DNA from: Fibrella forsythiae
GTDB taxonomy: Bacteria; Bacteroidota; Bacteroidia; Cytophagales; Spirosomataceae
Length of the DNA: 64,000 nt
Reading direction: 5' to 3'
Assembly (NCBI RefSeq): GCF_017353175.1
Contig: NZ_JAFMYW010000003.1
Span: 62,001 to 126,000, forward strand
The position numbers were made by a program, and so were the translations under genes. Of the stretch, positions 26,586 to 35,469 are shown piece by piece. Under the pieces are notes generated by a model. That model did no database searches and was not told the DNA's origin. It saw only the letters and a list, made by a program, of their open reading frames with translations. How positions within the stretch are numbered: position 1 is the stretch's first letter; each line of letters starts with the position of its first letter.

Positions 26586-27710
26586 ATGCGTATTCTATTT
26601 GACCATCAAGCGTTTTCTCAACAGGAGTATGGTGGAATATCTCGCTACTTCTGCGAATTAATTACTGGAATAAACCGTACAGTTGACACGAACGCGTACT
26701 TGTCATTGCTTTTCTCTAATAATGTTCATCTGGATGAAGTTGGCTTAAAGAAACACCATTTTTTTTCAGAAATAGATTTTTACAAAAAAACAGACATATT
26801 ATATAAACTGAATAAATATCATACTATTTTGGATCTAAAGTGGACTCGCTATGATATTTTTCATTCAACTAATTACGATCCCTATTTTATACCATTTCTT
26901 AAGGGAAAGCCGTTTGTTGTTACCTTCTATGATGCTATACATGAGCGTTTTAACGGACAGTATAAGGAACTGAGTAATGTTGAGCAGTTGATAAATGATA
27001 AAAGACTATTAGGTGAGCAAGCATCGGCCATCATTGCGATTTCTCATGCTACAAAAAAGGATTTAATAGAACTTCATGGTTTTAAGCCTGATAAAATTCA
27101 TGTTGTGCATTTAGGAAGTTCGTTAGGCCAGTTAACTACTAACCAGTTAACTACTAATATGTCCTTGCCTGATATGGCAATAGCCCCTTATTTGCTTTAT
27201 GTTGGTAAGCGAGACGCTTACAAGAATTTTCCCACATTTTTGAGAGCGATAGAAAGCATTATAAAGCGAGATGAACTACGCCTTATTTGTGCAGGAGGAG
27301 GTGCGTTCACGGATGAAGAACAGCTATTGATACGATCGTTCAACCTTGAAGCGAGAATAGCCTATCAACCTATTAATGATACTAAACTACAAAGCCTCTA
27401 TACAAACGCCCTCGCATTTGTGTTTCCGTCTCTCTACGAGGGATTTGGTATACCGGTACTAGAAGCATTTGCTTGTGGTTGCCCTTGTGTATTAAGTAAT
27501 ACTAGTTCACTGCCTGAAGTTGGCGGTGATGCAGCTCAATACTTTGATCCAAAAGAAGAGGACTCAATCGCACAATCTGTTGAACGAGTAATATCTGACG
27601 AGAGCCTGCGTAGCAGTCTGATTTCAAAGGGATATCAAAGACTGTCTCTGTTTTCCTGGGCGCAGACAGTTGAGCGAACGCTATCAGTTTATGAAAGTGT
27701 TAAGGGGTAA
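26586..27710 (+). CDS. Glycosyltransferase family 4
   Basis: A 374-residue GT-B enzyme. It starts with an N-terminal acceptor domain (FDHQAFSQQEYGGISRY), and the donor-binding domain has the motif YVGKRDAYKNFPTFLRA and the E-x7-E retaining motif in PSLYEGFGIPVLEAFACG near 281-298. Between them, a short in-frame repeat, QLTTN twice, comes from a perfect 15-bp tandem duplication at 27128-27157. It is 5 bases from the FkbM-like gene. Which sugar it transfers is unknown. Confidence 0.9.
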   Translation: MRILFDHQAFSQQEYGGISRYFCELITGINRTVDTNAYLSLLFSNNVHLDEVGLKKHHFFSEIDFYKKTDILYKLNKYHTILDLKWTRYDIFHSTNYDPYFIPFLKGKPFVVTFYDAIHERFNGQYKELSNVEQLINDKRLLGEQASAIIAISHATKKDLIELHGFKPDKIHVVHLGSSLGQLTTNQLTTNMSLPDMAIAPYLLYVGKRDAYKNFPTFLRAIESIIKRDELRLICAGGGAFTDEEQLLIRSFNLEARIAYQPINDTKLQSLYTNALAFVFPSLYEGFGIPVLEAFACGCPCVLSNTSSLPEVGGDAAQYFDPKEEDSIAQSVERVISDESLRSSLISKGYQRLSLFSWAQTVERTLSVYESVKG

Positions 27711-27854
27711 GGTAAGACAGGAGTGCTATTCCCTTAAATTCGTTGATAATATGTCTATAGCCTACTTATCAGTTGAATTGGTAGCGACAACAATGCTTAA
27801 AGATATATCGTTTGTCAAGAATAGGTATTCTCAGATATACAAATTGATGCGATT

Positions 27855-28661
27855 TTGAGTGCAGATAGTCAACAACCGCTCATCTCCATAATTATTACAA
27901 TTCTTAATGGAGAAAAAACAATTAGTCAATGCCTTGATAGCATTAACAATCAAACATTTGTGGATTATGAAGTTGTGCTAGTAGACGGAGGTAGCACTGA
28001 CAAGACTATAGATTTGATTAACGAGAGCTCTATTGTTAGTAAAAGAGTACAGGTTATACCAGGTGTTGGTTTATATGCAGGCCTGAATGCTGGTATCAGA
28101 ATGGCTACAGGGCGGTGGCTCTATTTCATAGGTTGTGATGACCAGTTATACGAATCGACCACTCTACAAAAAGTAACGGACATTATTACGGTTAGCCAGC
28201 CTTCTGTCCAAATCTTCGTAGGTAATGTAGCTTGTGTAAAACAAAAGAATTTGTTAAGGGCAAGGTTTGGCTCACCATATTGGATGCGCTACCAAGTTCA
28301 CCACCAAGGAATGTTCTACGCTAGAAGCATCTTTGCGAATAACCTGTATAATGAAACAATGCGTATTGCTTCTGATTATGAGTTCAATTTAAAGTTAGCA
28401 CTTAATAAGGTGCCGCACCAAGCAATGGATCTAATCATCTGTAACTTCGGAGGTGATGGTATCAGCGAAAACCAAATTAAACGTGGTTTTCGAGAAATGC
28501 AGCTAGTGCATAAGCGCGTTTTCCATGGTGTGGGTCTCCGATGGGCCATGTTCAGTTACTGGCTTCAGCAAACTATCATTATCATACGTAAACGCTTAAA
28601 CCTGGTCAATCTTAAAGTCAGGCTAAAGCGATGGCTAAGGATAGATATGTTGCCTAGATAG
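27855..28661 (+). CDS. Glycosyltransferase family 2, TTG start
   Basis: A 268-residue GT-A enzyme: ISIIITILNGEKTI (about 10-23) and VDGGSTDKTID are the nucleotide-sugar fold motifs, followed by GLYAGLNAGIRMATGRWLYFIGCDDQLY. No ATG upstream is in frame within the conserved region; the first in-frame stop upstream is at 27822. The only usual start codon before the conserved strand is TTG at 27855. The C-terminal part includes a membrane-proximal segment. Gap of 145 bases from the GT4 gene is unassigned. Confidence 0.85.
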   Translation: MSADSQQPLISIIITILNGEKTISQCLDSINNQTFVDYEVVLVDGGSTDKTIDLINESSIVSKRVQVIPGVGLYAGLNAGIRMATGRWLYFIGCDDQLYESTTLQKVTDIITVSQPSVQIFVGNVACVKQKNLLRARFGSPYWMRYQVHHQGMFYARSIFANNLYNETMRIASDYEFNLKLALNKVPHQAMDLIICNFGGDGISENQIKRGFREMQLVHKRVFHGVGLRWAMFSYWLQQTIIIIRKRLNLVNLKVRLKRWLRIDMLPR

Positions 28662-28713
28662 GCTCTATTATGCTGTTTCATATTGCCTAGATAAATTATA
28701 ATGTGGTCTTCGG

Positions 28714-29610
28714 ATGAATGAATGCCCTCTTCTCTCAGTCGCATTAGCTACTTACAATGGGGCTAAGTATCTACCGCAATTACTTGAATCATTAAGTCAG
28801 CAAACGCTTCAACCGGCTGAGATTATTGTGTTTGATGATGGGTCAACTGACAACACACTTGCTGTACTCAATCAGTTTATACAACAGCTACCAATAACTA
28901 TTCATGTGAATGACCAACCGTTAGGGGTTGTTAGAAATTTTAAAAAAGCGGTGTCAGCATGTCGTGGACAGTATATTGCTTTTTGCGATCAGGACGACAT
29001 CTGGTTACCTGATAAACTCGCTCGATCTGTTGAGGCCATAAAGAAAATTGACAGTCCTAAGCCAACAATGGTATACACCGATTTGATTGTGGTCGACGAA
29101 CAACTCAATAAACTTGCCGTTTCCTATTGGGAGCATCGAAAGTTAAAGCCAGCTAAAGAATCCTTCAAATCATTACTTTACGGAAATATAATAACAGGTT
29201 GCACGATGATTATCAATCGGGCAATGGCTATTGAAGTAAGACGTATGCCCGATCTCGTACTAATGCATGACTTTTGGATTGGTTGTGTGGCTTATGGTGT
29301 TGGACGCTGCGTATTTATCAACCAGCCTACTGTTCTCTACCGTCAACATGCGTCGAATGTCACAAACAATGATGCTGTAACATGGCGTACTCGTTGGAGT
29401 CGATTATATAACTTTTTGTTGAGTAAAGAACAGGCGTCTCATTTTCTTTGCGCTGAAATTAACCAAGCGCGACTTTTCTTAAGCCTATATGGCCACCAGC
29501 TATCGCTTATTAATAGAAAAGCGCTAAGGCAAATTATTGATTTAGAGAACAATATGCCGATTTCCCGCAAATGGCGTACATTTTTGATTAAATTTCTGCA
29601 CATACACTGA
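28714..29610 (+). CDS. Glycosyltransferase family 2
   Basis: A 298-residue GT-A enzyme. The N-terminal motifs are LSVALATYNGAKYLPQLLESL, VFDDGSTDNT and the DxD-type FCDQDDIW near 92-99. The C-terminal third (MHDFWIG, then YRQHASNV) is that of rhamnosyl- or related transferases, but the sugar is not certain. It ends 110 bases before the first beta-roll protein. Confidence 0.9.
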   Translation: MNECPLLSVALATYNGAKYLPQLLESLSQQTLQPAEIIVFDDGSTDNTLAVLNQFIQQLPITIHVNDQPLGVVRNFKKAVSACRGQYIAFCDQDDIWLPDKLARSVEAIKKIDSPKPTMVYTDLIVVDEQLNKLAVSYWEHRKLKPAKESFKSLLYGNIITGCTMIINRAMAIEVRRMPDLVLMHDFWIGCVAYGVGRCVFINQPTVLYRQHASNVTNNDAVTWRTRWSRLYNFLLSKEQASHFLCAEINQARLFLSLYGHQLSLINRKALRQIIDLENNMPISRKWRTFLIKFLHIH

Positions 29611-29720
29611 ATGGTATATTTATTGCTCGTAACATCATTATATCTTAAAAGGGTGTATACTTACTGAATTTATTTTTAGATAGGTAAAGTTAGTTTAGTC
29701 AAAACCCTTCTGTTTGTTAT

Positions 29721-31421
29721 ATGAAACAGTTACTACTATTTCGTTTATTAACAGCTATTAGCTGCGCATCTGCGCTTCCTGCGCTAGCTCAGAATAACAT
29801 AGCTATTACTGCACCCACTGCTACAAGTACTGGAGGGGCTGACAATACGCTTTTGGGAGTAGGAGCTGGTAACCAGAATATGAGCGGTAATGGAAACTTG
29901 CTCTTAGGCCGTGCAGCTGGCATACTCAACATGGGTGGCACTCAAAATGCATTCGTTGGTGGGTCGGCTGGACGACAAAATACTTCTGGAAGTTATAACA
30001 GCTTCATGGGCTACGAAGCTGGGACCAACAATATAACTGGTAACAATAATTCGTTTTTCGGAAACGGTGCTGGCTATACGAATGAGACTGGATACAACAA
30101 CATATTCAACGGCTACCGAGCTGGCTTTTTTAATAAATCTGGCTACAATAATATGTTTGTAGGAACAGGAGCTGGTTACAGCAATACGTCCGGGGCTGAT
30201 AATACATTTGTTGGCACCGACGCGGGCGGCAGTAACACCACAGCAGGTGGTAACGTTTTCGTTGGCTCATTGGCAGGAGTGTCAAATGTCACAAGTGCTC
30301 AGAATACGTTTATCGGTACGCAAGCTGGTCAGAACAATACGGCTGGGGCTAATACGTTTGTTGGCTACCGAGCAGGCGTAAGCAACGTAAGCGGGACATT
30401 TAACTCATTTATTGGAGTGCAGGCGGGATCGTCTAACACTAACGGCTCTAGCAACTACTTCTTTGGTACCAACTCTGGAGGAGCCAATACTGTTGGTAAT
30501 GGTAACTACTTTTTAGGTGATAATTCAGGTGGTGGCAACAGTTCTGGTAGCTTCAACATCTACATTGGCGCTAACTCAGGGAACGGTCCAGGTGTGAATG
30601 GAGACAACAACTTGGCTGTAGGCTTTGAGGCAGGTAGAAGCAACCAATCTGGTGTGAACAACACGTTCATTGGTTTTCGCGCTGATGCTGGGGGCAGCAG
30701 CTTGAGTAATGCTACGGCTATTGGTAATAATGCTAAAGTCAACGTTTCAAACGCCGTTGTTCTCGGTAGTGGTGCCAACGTAGGTATTGGTACTAGTTCG
30801 CCCTTAGCCCGCCTACATGTAACCAGTGGTACAAACGGTCAGTCAGGTTTACGATTAGAGAATCTTACTAATGGTTCTGCGGCTAGTGTTCTTAATCAGA
30901 CCAAGTTTTTAACTGTAGATGCTAGCGGTAATGTCATCTTGGGAAGTCTAAACAGTAATGCTCGTGAAGCGGCCCAACCAACTCAATGGTCTAAAGAAGG
31001 AGATAACCTGTTCAATAGTAACAGCGGAGCCGTAGTAATTGGTCAGGGTGTTAGTAAAATGCCATCTGATTATAATCTCTTCGTTAGTAAAGGTATACTG
31101 ACTGAGCGGGTGAAAGTAGCGATTCGGAATACCTCAGAGTGGAGTGATTACGTGTTTGCCCCCCATTATAAGCTAAAGCCATTAGTTGAGGTTGAAAAAT
31201 TCATCAAGTCTCAAGGCCATTTACCTGGTGTTCCCTCAGCTGAACAAGTTGTAAATGAAGGAGTTGATGTTGGTCGTATGGACGCAAAGCTGTTAGAAAA
31301 GGTTGAGGAACTGACTCTATACGTTATTGAATTGAAAAAGCAGAATGAATCGCTTCAACGCCAGATTAATAAAGTCGCTCAGGATAGTAATAGTAAGCCC
31401 GCTCAGCGTATACGTCGCTAG
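29721..31421 (+). CDS. Secreted repeat-roll protein with C-terminal coiled coil, copy 1
   Basis: 566 residues. Signal peptide (MKQLLLFRLLTAISCASALPALAQ) followed by about 16 copies of a 17-residue unit of the type NTFVGxxAGxxNTSGxx (residues about 40-310), then a GIGTSSPLARLHVTSG segment, a middle domain, and a C-terminal part (LTERVKVAIRNTSEWSDYVF, LPGVPSAEQV, MDAKLLEKVEELTLYVIELKKQ) with heptad-like spacing. The repeats should form a left-handed beta-roll, as in YadA-type heads; the C-terminal helix suggests trimerisation. Similar C-terminal parts occur in many Bacteroidota tail-fibre-like secreted proteins. Function in the polysaccharide locus is unknown. Confidence 0.8.
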   Translation: MKQLLLFRLLTAISCASALPALAQNNIAITAPTATSTGGADNTLLGVGAGNQNMSGNGNLLLGRAAGILNMGGTQNAFVGGSAGRQNTSGSYNSFMGYEAGTNNITGNNNSFFGNGAGYTNETGYNNIFNGYRAGFFNKSGYNNMFVGTGAGYSNTSGADNTFVGTDAGGSNTTAGGNVFVGSLAGVSNVTSAQNTFIGTQAGQNNTAGANTFVGYRAGVSNVSGTFNSFIGVQAGSSNTNGSSNYFFGTNSGGANTVGNGNYFLGDNSGGGNSSGSFNIYIGANSGNGPGVNGDNNLAVGFEAGRSNQSGVNNTFIGFRADAGGSSLSNATAIGNNAKVNVSNAVVLGSGANVGIGTSSPLARLHVTSGTNGQSGLRLENLTNGSAASVLNQTKFLTVDASGNVILGSLNSNAREAAQPTQWSKEGDNLFNSNSGAVVIGQGVSKMPSDYNLFVSKGILTERVKVAIRNTSEWSDYVFAPHYKLKPLVEVEKFIKSQGHLPGVPSAEQVVNEGVDVGRMDAKLLEKVEELTLYVIELKKQNESLQRQINKVAQDSNSKPAQRIRR

Positions 31422-31837
31422 AGGGACCAGTATAGATATAAATTAGTATGGCAAAGCCTCACTTAGTGAGGCTTTGCTGTTTTGTCGCCTAAGAGACCAT
31501 AGATTAATGAGAAGAATCTAACAAAACAAAGCTTCTATTCAAAGCAGGTGATGAATATTTGGATATATAACTAGTAAAAATATAGATTTAATATAACACA
31601 TAGGCTAATTTTGAAGAAGCAACGGTGCTGGTGTTATACAGTGATACTATGAATCTATCGTATGACGTTGTTGTAATGCTTGTCTTTTGCTCAGTCCGCT
31701 AAAGTTGCATTGAGGCTGTCTTTACGTCTTTGTAGGTTTAAGTAGGTTTGAATGTAGTCTAGGTAACTTGCTACACAAAAGGAAAGGGGTAGAGGGGCTG
31801 TGTATGCCTAGGATGAGATGATAAGATTATTTATTCA
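31422..31837. other. Intergenic region between roll protein 1 and beta-helix protein
   Basis: 416 bp without a gene. It contains the terminator at 31451-31477 and a TAnnTTTG-type box (TAGGTTTG) at 31743-31750, about 90 bases before the next start. The box lacks a good -33 partner. Nothing else is supported. Confidence 0.5.
31451..31477 (+). terminator. Terminator after roll protein 1
   Basis: A perfect 12-bp stem at 31451-31462 and 31466-31477, loop TTA, followed by a T-rich stretch (TGTTTTG). Confidence 0.85.
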
Positions 31838-33268
31838 ATGATTAGTTTCCTACAGATATTGCTTGCCAGTTCCACGTCGTTTACTACAACTTTTAGCTCA
31901 ACCACCCCTGTTGATCAAACGGCTCTAGTTCAGCGATTAATAGATAGGAAAGCAGGCAAAGCTGTGGTTTTGCCTGCAGGTACGTATCTAGTACGGACAA
32001 TCACTTTGCCTAAGGATACTCGACTGACTATCGGGCCAAAAACCATTCTAAAAGGATTACCTACAGAACAATCAACACCGGTTTTGACGCTATCGACTGG
32101 TGTAATTGTTACTGGGAGTGGCTTGATTGATGGCAATCGACTGCATAGAAAAAAAGGTACTGGTATACAGGTATTTGACGCACAGCATGTTAGCATTAGC
32201 GGCTTGCATATACGTGAAGTCGCCGAGCAAGCCGTTCAGATAGCAGGGTGTAAGCGAGTTAATCTAACTAACCTACAGATTACTGGGTGTGGGGCTAAAG
32301 GCATAGGTCAAGCTCAGGGAATTAATATTGTTACATCACAGCAAGTGAATATAACCAAATGCCGTGTTGATAAAGCACAACATGGTATTCAGTGGTGGGG
32401 AGACGACACTGCGGGCTGGTGCGAGAACCTGCGTATAAGTGGTAATCAGGTACGTAACGTAGGCGGTGGTGGAATATGGGGTAATAAAGGCAGAAATATT
32501 GCTATCATTAACAATAAAGTAGAAACATGTGGTGACGTTGGTATAGATTTTGAACATAGTAGCATGTGTTCAGCTAGTGGTAATGTCGTGCGTAACTGTA
32601 AAAATTACGGCCTTGCTATTTTCTATGGTAGCGAACAGATAGCATTTACAAATAACACAGTAGATCAGGGCGTTTCATACGGGCACGGTATCGGTTTAAT
32701 AGGGGATCAATTAAGTAAGCAGATTTCGTTTATAGGCGGCTCCATTGTTGCAAGAGGGGAAAGTGCATGTGGGCTTATTACGGTAGGTACTAACATAGTC
32801 CAGGATGTACTGATTCGGGGCATGAGAATTACGACTGAGGGAACGGGAGGTATTCCCATAAGAATAATAGACAATAATCGATTCCGTATCATTGATAATC
32901 CCCTAATTACAGGCATTAGCCCAACAGGTGTAAGTCTGGAAGGATCAAGTAACAGTGTGGTAGAGGGTAACGTAATTGTTCATCAGGGTATAGACGCTTC
33001 CAAATTCAGCGACCGTGGGGGTATATTCGTTTTCTTCCGATCTGCTGAATACCCAGCCCAAAAAAACCAAATCAGGCGTAACACAGTCCGGGGTTATAGA
33101 ACAGGCATTAATGACGACTGTTGGGGTAACGTCTATTCTGAGAACATGTATGAGCAAAACATTACTCCTAATCTTGTTCATCGGATAGCTAATGGGACCT
33201 GGGGGGGCACATCAGTACGCAATTATACTGAAGCTAAAACAGCTACCCCAATAAGTGTTAAGCAATAG
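31838..33268 (+). CDS. Secreted parallel beta-helix protein
   Basis: 476 residues with an N-terminal signal-like segment (MISFLQILLASSTSF). The body repeats strands of the type VSISGLHIREV, VNLTNLQITGC, VNITKCRVDKA, ENLRISGNQVRN and IAIINNKVETC, which are PbH1 rungs of a right-handed parallel beta-helix (pectin-lyase fold). The family holds polysaccharide lyases, epimerases such as AlgG and hydrolases. The key residues cannot be assigned. Its place between two repeat-roll genes suggests action on the polysaccharide or on the matrix, which is inference. Confidence 0.8.
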   Translation: MISFLQILLASSTSFTTTFSSTTPVDQTALVQRLIDRKAGKAVVLPAGTYLVRTITLPKDTRLTIGPKTILKGLPTEQSTPVLTLSTGVIVTGSGLIDGNRLHRKKGTGIQVFDAQHVSISGLHIREVAEQAVQIAGCKRVNLTNLQITGCGAKGIGQAQGINIVTSQQVNITKCRVDKAQHGIQWWGDDTAGWCENLRISGNQVRNVGGGGIWGNKGRNIAIINNKVETCGDVGIDFEHSSMCSASGNVVRNCKNYGLAIFYGSEQIAFTNNTVDQGVSYGHGIGLIGDQLSKQISFIGGSIVARGESACGLITVGTNIVQDVLIRGMRITTEGTGGIPIRIIDNNRFRIIDNPLITGISPTGVSLEGSSNSVVEGNVIVHQGIDASKFSDRGGIFVFFRSAEYPAQKNQIRRNTVRGYRTGINDDCWGNVYSENMYEQNITPNLVHRIANGTWGGTSVRNYTEAKTATPISVKQ

Positions 33269-33347
33269 ATATAGCTTTTTCGCTCAGCTAGGCAGTCACA
33301 ATAAAACAACTAAAATTAATCTTTCTGATTATTGTCAACTCAAACAC

Positions 33348-35234
33348 ATGCTTAAGAAAAAAGCTATTTATGCAATCACAGGGGTGTTAGCGATGACTGT
33401 AGAATTATCAAGCGCGCAAAACAACATAACGCTCACGTCAGGTCAGGCTAGTCCAGGGGCTAGTAATGTGCTTATTGGAGTACAGGCGGGAAATTCCTCC
33501 ATGACAGGCAGCGGTAACGTTTTTGTGGGAAAGAGTTCGGGCTCTGCTGCCACTACCGCAACATATAATGCTATTGTTGGATTCGGTGCTGGACAAGCAT
33601 TAACTACTGGCGGCAACAATGCCTTTATGGGTACGTTCGCCGGTAATGCCAATACAACTGGTGCGAATAATTCATTTTTCGGGCATACCGCTGGAACATA
33701 CAATACAACCGGAAATAACAACGCCTTTTTTGGAATTGGTGCAGGGCAAGATAACAACGGTTCGCTGAACTCGTTCTTTGGTGCCAATGCTGGAGGCTAT
33801 AATACGACTGGTAGCTTCAATACATTTATTGGCTATGAGTCTGGCGTCTATAATACTACAGCTGACTATAACACATTTCTCGGTGTTTTCTCCGGAAATA
33901 GAAACGTTTCGGGTACTGAAAATACGTTTCTAGGACATGCTGCTGGCACTTACAATACTACTGGTAACTATAATACATTTTCGGGAGCGTTTGCAGGGGC
34001 AAATAGTAATGCGGATAATAATACATTCATGGGCTACAGTGCCGGTAACAATACTACGACAGGAGGAGGCAACGTAATGATTGGTAGTTATGCTGGATGG
34101 ACAGCTACGACAGCTAGCGCAAACACGTTTGTAGGCACTTATGCAGGTTTTAAGACTACAGCTGGCGCTAATACGTTCATTGGATCAAGCGCTGGCCAGA
34201 ATAATACTACTGGTACGTTTAACTCATTCATTGGTGTACAGGCTGGTATGGCTAATACTACAGGTTCTAGCAATTATTTTTTTGGTACTAATTCTGGCGC
34301 TTCGAATACTACTGGAACAGGAAATTACTTTTTAGGTGATAACTCAGGGGGAGGAAATAGCTCTGGTAGTTTCAATATATATATTGGTGCTAATTCTGGT
34401 AATGGTGTTGGGAATAACGGCAATAATAATTTAGCTGTCGGCTTTGAAGCAGGCCGTACAAATTCGGGTGGTACAAACAACTTATTCCTAGGCTTCCGTG
34501 CTGATGCTGGTGCTAACGGCCTAAACAACGCTACTGCAATTGGCAACAACGCACGAGTTAATATAAGCAATGCGCTGGTTTTAGGAAGTGGGGCCAATGT
34601 AGGGATTGGTACCAGCTCCCCCACATCACGCCTTCACCTGACTAGTGGTACGAATGGTCAGTCAGGATTGCGGTTAGAAAATTTAACATCAGCAAACGGC
34701 GCAACCACTAATAGCAGTAAGTTTCTAACTGTTGATGGGAATGGTAACGTAATCCTAGCGAACTATTTAGCTGGTGCTAGGGTAGGAACAACAGATGCGA
34801 ACACTACCGTTGCATTGTGGCAGTTTGATGGAAAATATACGCATACAGCTAATGATAACAGTGAAGGTGTTATAATTGGCAGCGGATTAATAAAAAGACC
34901 TGCAGGCTATAAGCTATACGTATCAGATGGTATTCTCACTGAGCGTGTCAAGGTTGCTGTTAAGAATACGGCAGAGTGGAGCGATTATGTGTTTGCTCCT
35001 AACTATTCTTTACGGTCACTAAGTGAAGTGGAGGAATACATTCGTGAAAACAGACATTTGCCCGGTATTCCGTCTGCTACTGATGTAGTTAAGCAGGGGA
35101 TAGATTTAGGAAAAATGGATGCTAAGCTGTTAGAAAAAATAGAAGAGTTGACCTTATATGTCATCTCACTACAAAAAGAAGTTATTCAATTACGTGAGGA
35201 GGCCGCCAAACTGCATCATAGTAAAAGCAATTAA
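33348..35234 (+). CDS. Secreted repeat-roll protein with C-terminal coiled coil, copy 2
   Basis: 628 residues, paralogous with the protein 1.9 kb upstream. Start MLKKKAIYAITGVLAM at 33348 gives a proper signal peptide; the frame is open from 33255, overlapping the end of the beta-helix gene. About 20 repeats of the 17-residue type (NTFLGVFSGNRNVSGTE and so on) are followed by the same GIGTSSPTSRLHLTSG segment, middle domain and C-terminal LPGIPSATDV / MDAKLLEKIEELTLYVISL part. It carries octamer copies at 33630 and 34212. The two copies differ at many synonymous sites, so the duplication is not recent. Confidence 0.8.
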   Translation: MLKKKAIYAITGVLAMTVELSSAQNNITLTSGQASPGASNVLIGVQAGNSSMTGSGNVFVGKSSGSAATTATYNAIVGFGAGQALTTGGNNAFMGTFAGNANTTGANNSFFGHTAGTYNTTGNNNAFFGIGAGQDNNGSLNSFFGANAGGYNTTGSFNTFIGYESGVYNTTADYNTFLGVFSGNRNVSGTENTFLGHAAGTYNTTGNYNTFSGAFAGANSNADNNTFMGYSAGNNTTTGGGNVMIGSYAGWTATTASANTFVGTYAGFKTTAGANTFIGSSAGQNNTTGTFNSFIGVQAGMANTTGSSNYFFGTNSGASNTTGTGNYFLGDNSGGGNSSGSFNIYIGANSGNGVGNNGNNNLAVGFEAGRTNSGGTNNLFLGFRADAGANGLNNATAIGNNARVNISNALVLGSGANVGIGTSSPTSRLHLTSGTNGQSGLRLENLTSANGATTNSSKFLTVDGNGNVILANYLAGARVGTTDANTTVALWQFDGKYTHTANDNSEGVIIGSGLIKRPAGYKLYVSDGILTERVKVAVKNTAEWSDYVFAPNYSLRSLSEVEEYIRENRHLPGIPSATDVVKQGIDLGKMDAKLLEKIEELTLYVISLQKEVIQLREEAAKLHHSKSN

Positions 35235-35270
35235 ACCCTAAGCTGATAAAGAGAGGTGAGTACGTTACTG

Positions 35271-35310
35271 AAAAATAGCAGCGTTGATTAGGATCAACGC
35301 TGCTATTTTT
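35271..35310 (+). terminator. Strong terminator after roll protein 2
   Basis: A perfect 18-bp stem (35271-35288 with 35293-35310), loop TAGG, with A-run and T-run flanks. It may work in both directions. Confidence 0.9.
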
Positions 35311-35469
35311 GCGTTGTGTATCTTAATCTAATTAGTCAAGACTCGAGTTTGCCCAAAGTCACAAAGTTGTTAAAGTAATAATTGAGTGATGGCCATAATT
35401 GTACTTTACTGAGTTTGTCAGCATTTCCAAGGTAGTTTTGTTGTAAATTTAGGAGCTGATCAGTGTTTC

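Noticed and set aside
27670-27858. A 62-residue frame in the gap between the GT4 and GT2 genes
   Set aside because: It overlaps the end of the GT4 gene in another frame and has no recognisable domain; the GT2 gene starts within its end. Treated as chance.
29820-30720. CRISPR array reading of the regular repeats
   Set aside because: The repeats are in-frame coding units of 51 bp without constant direct repeat and variable spacer structure.
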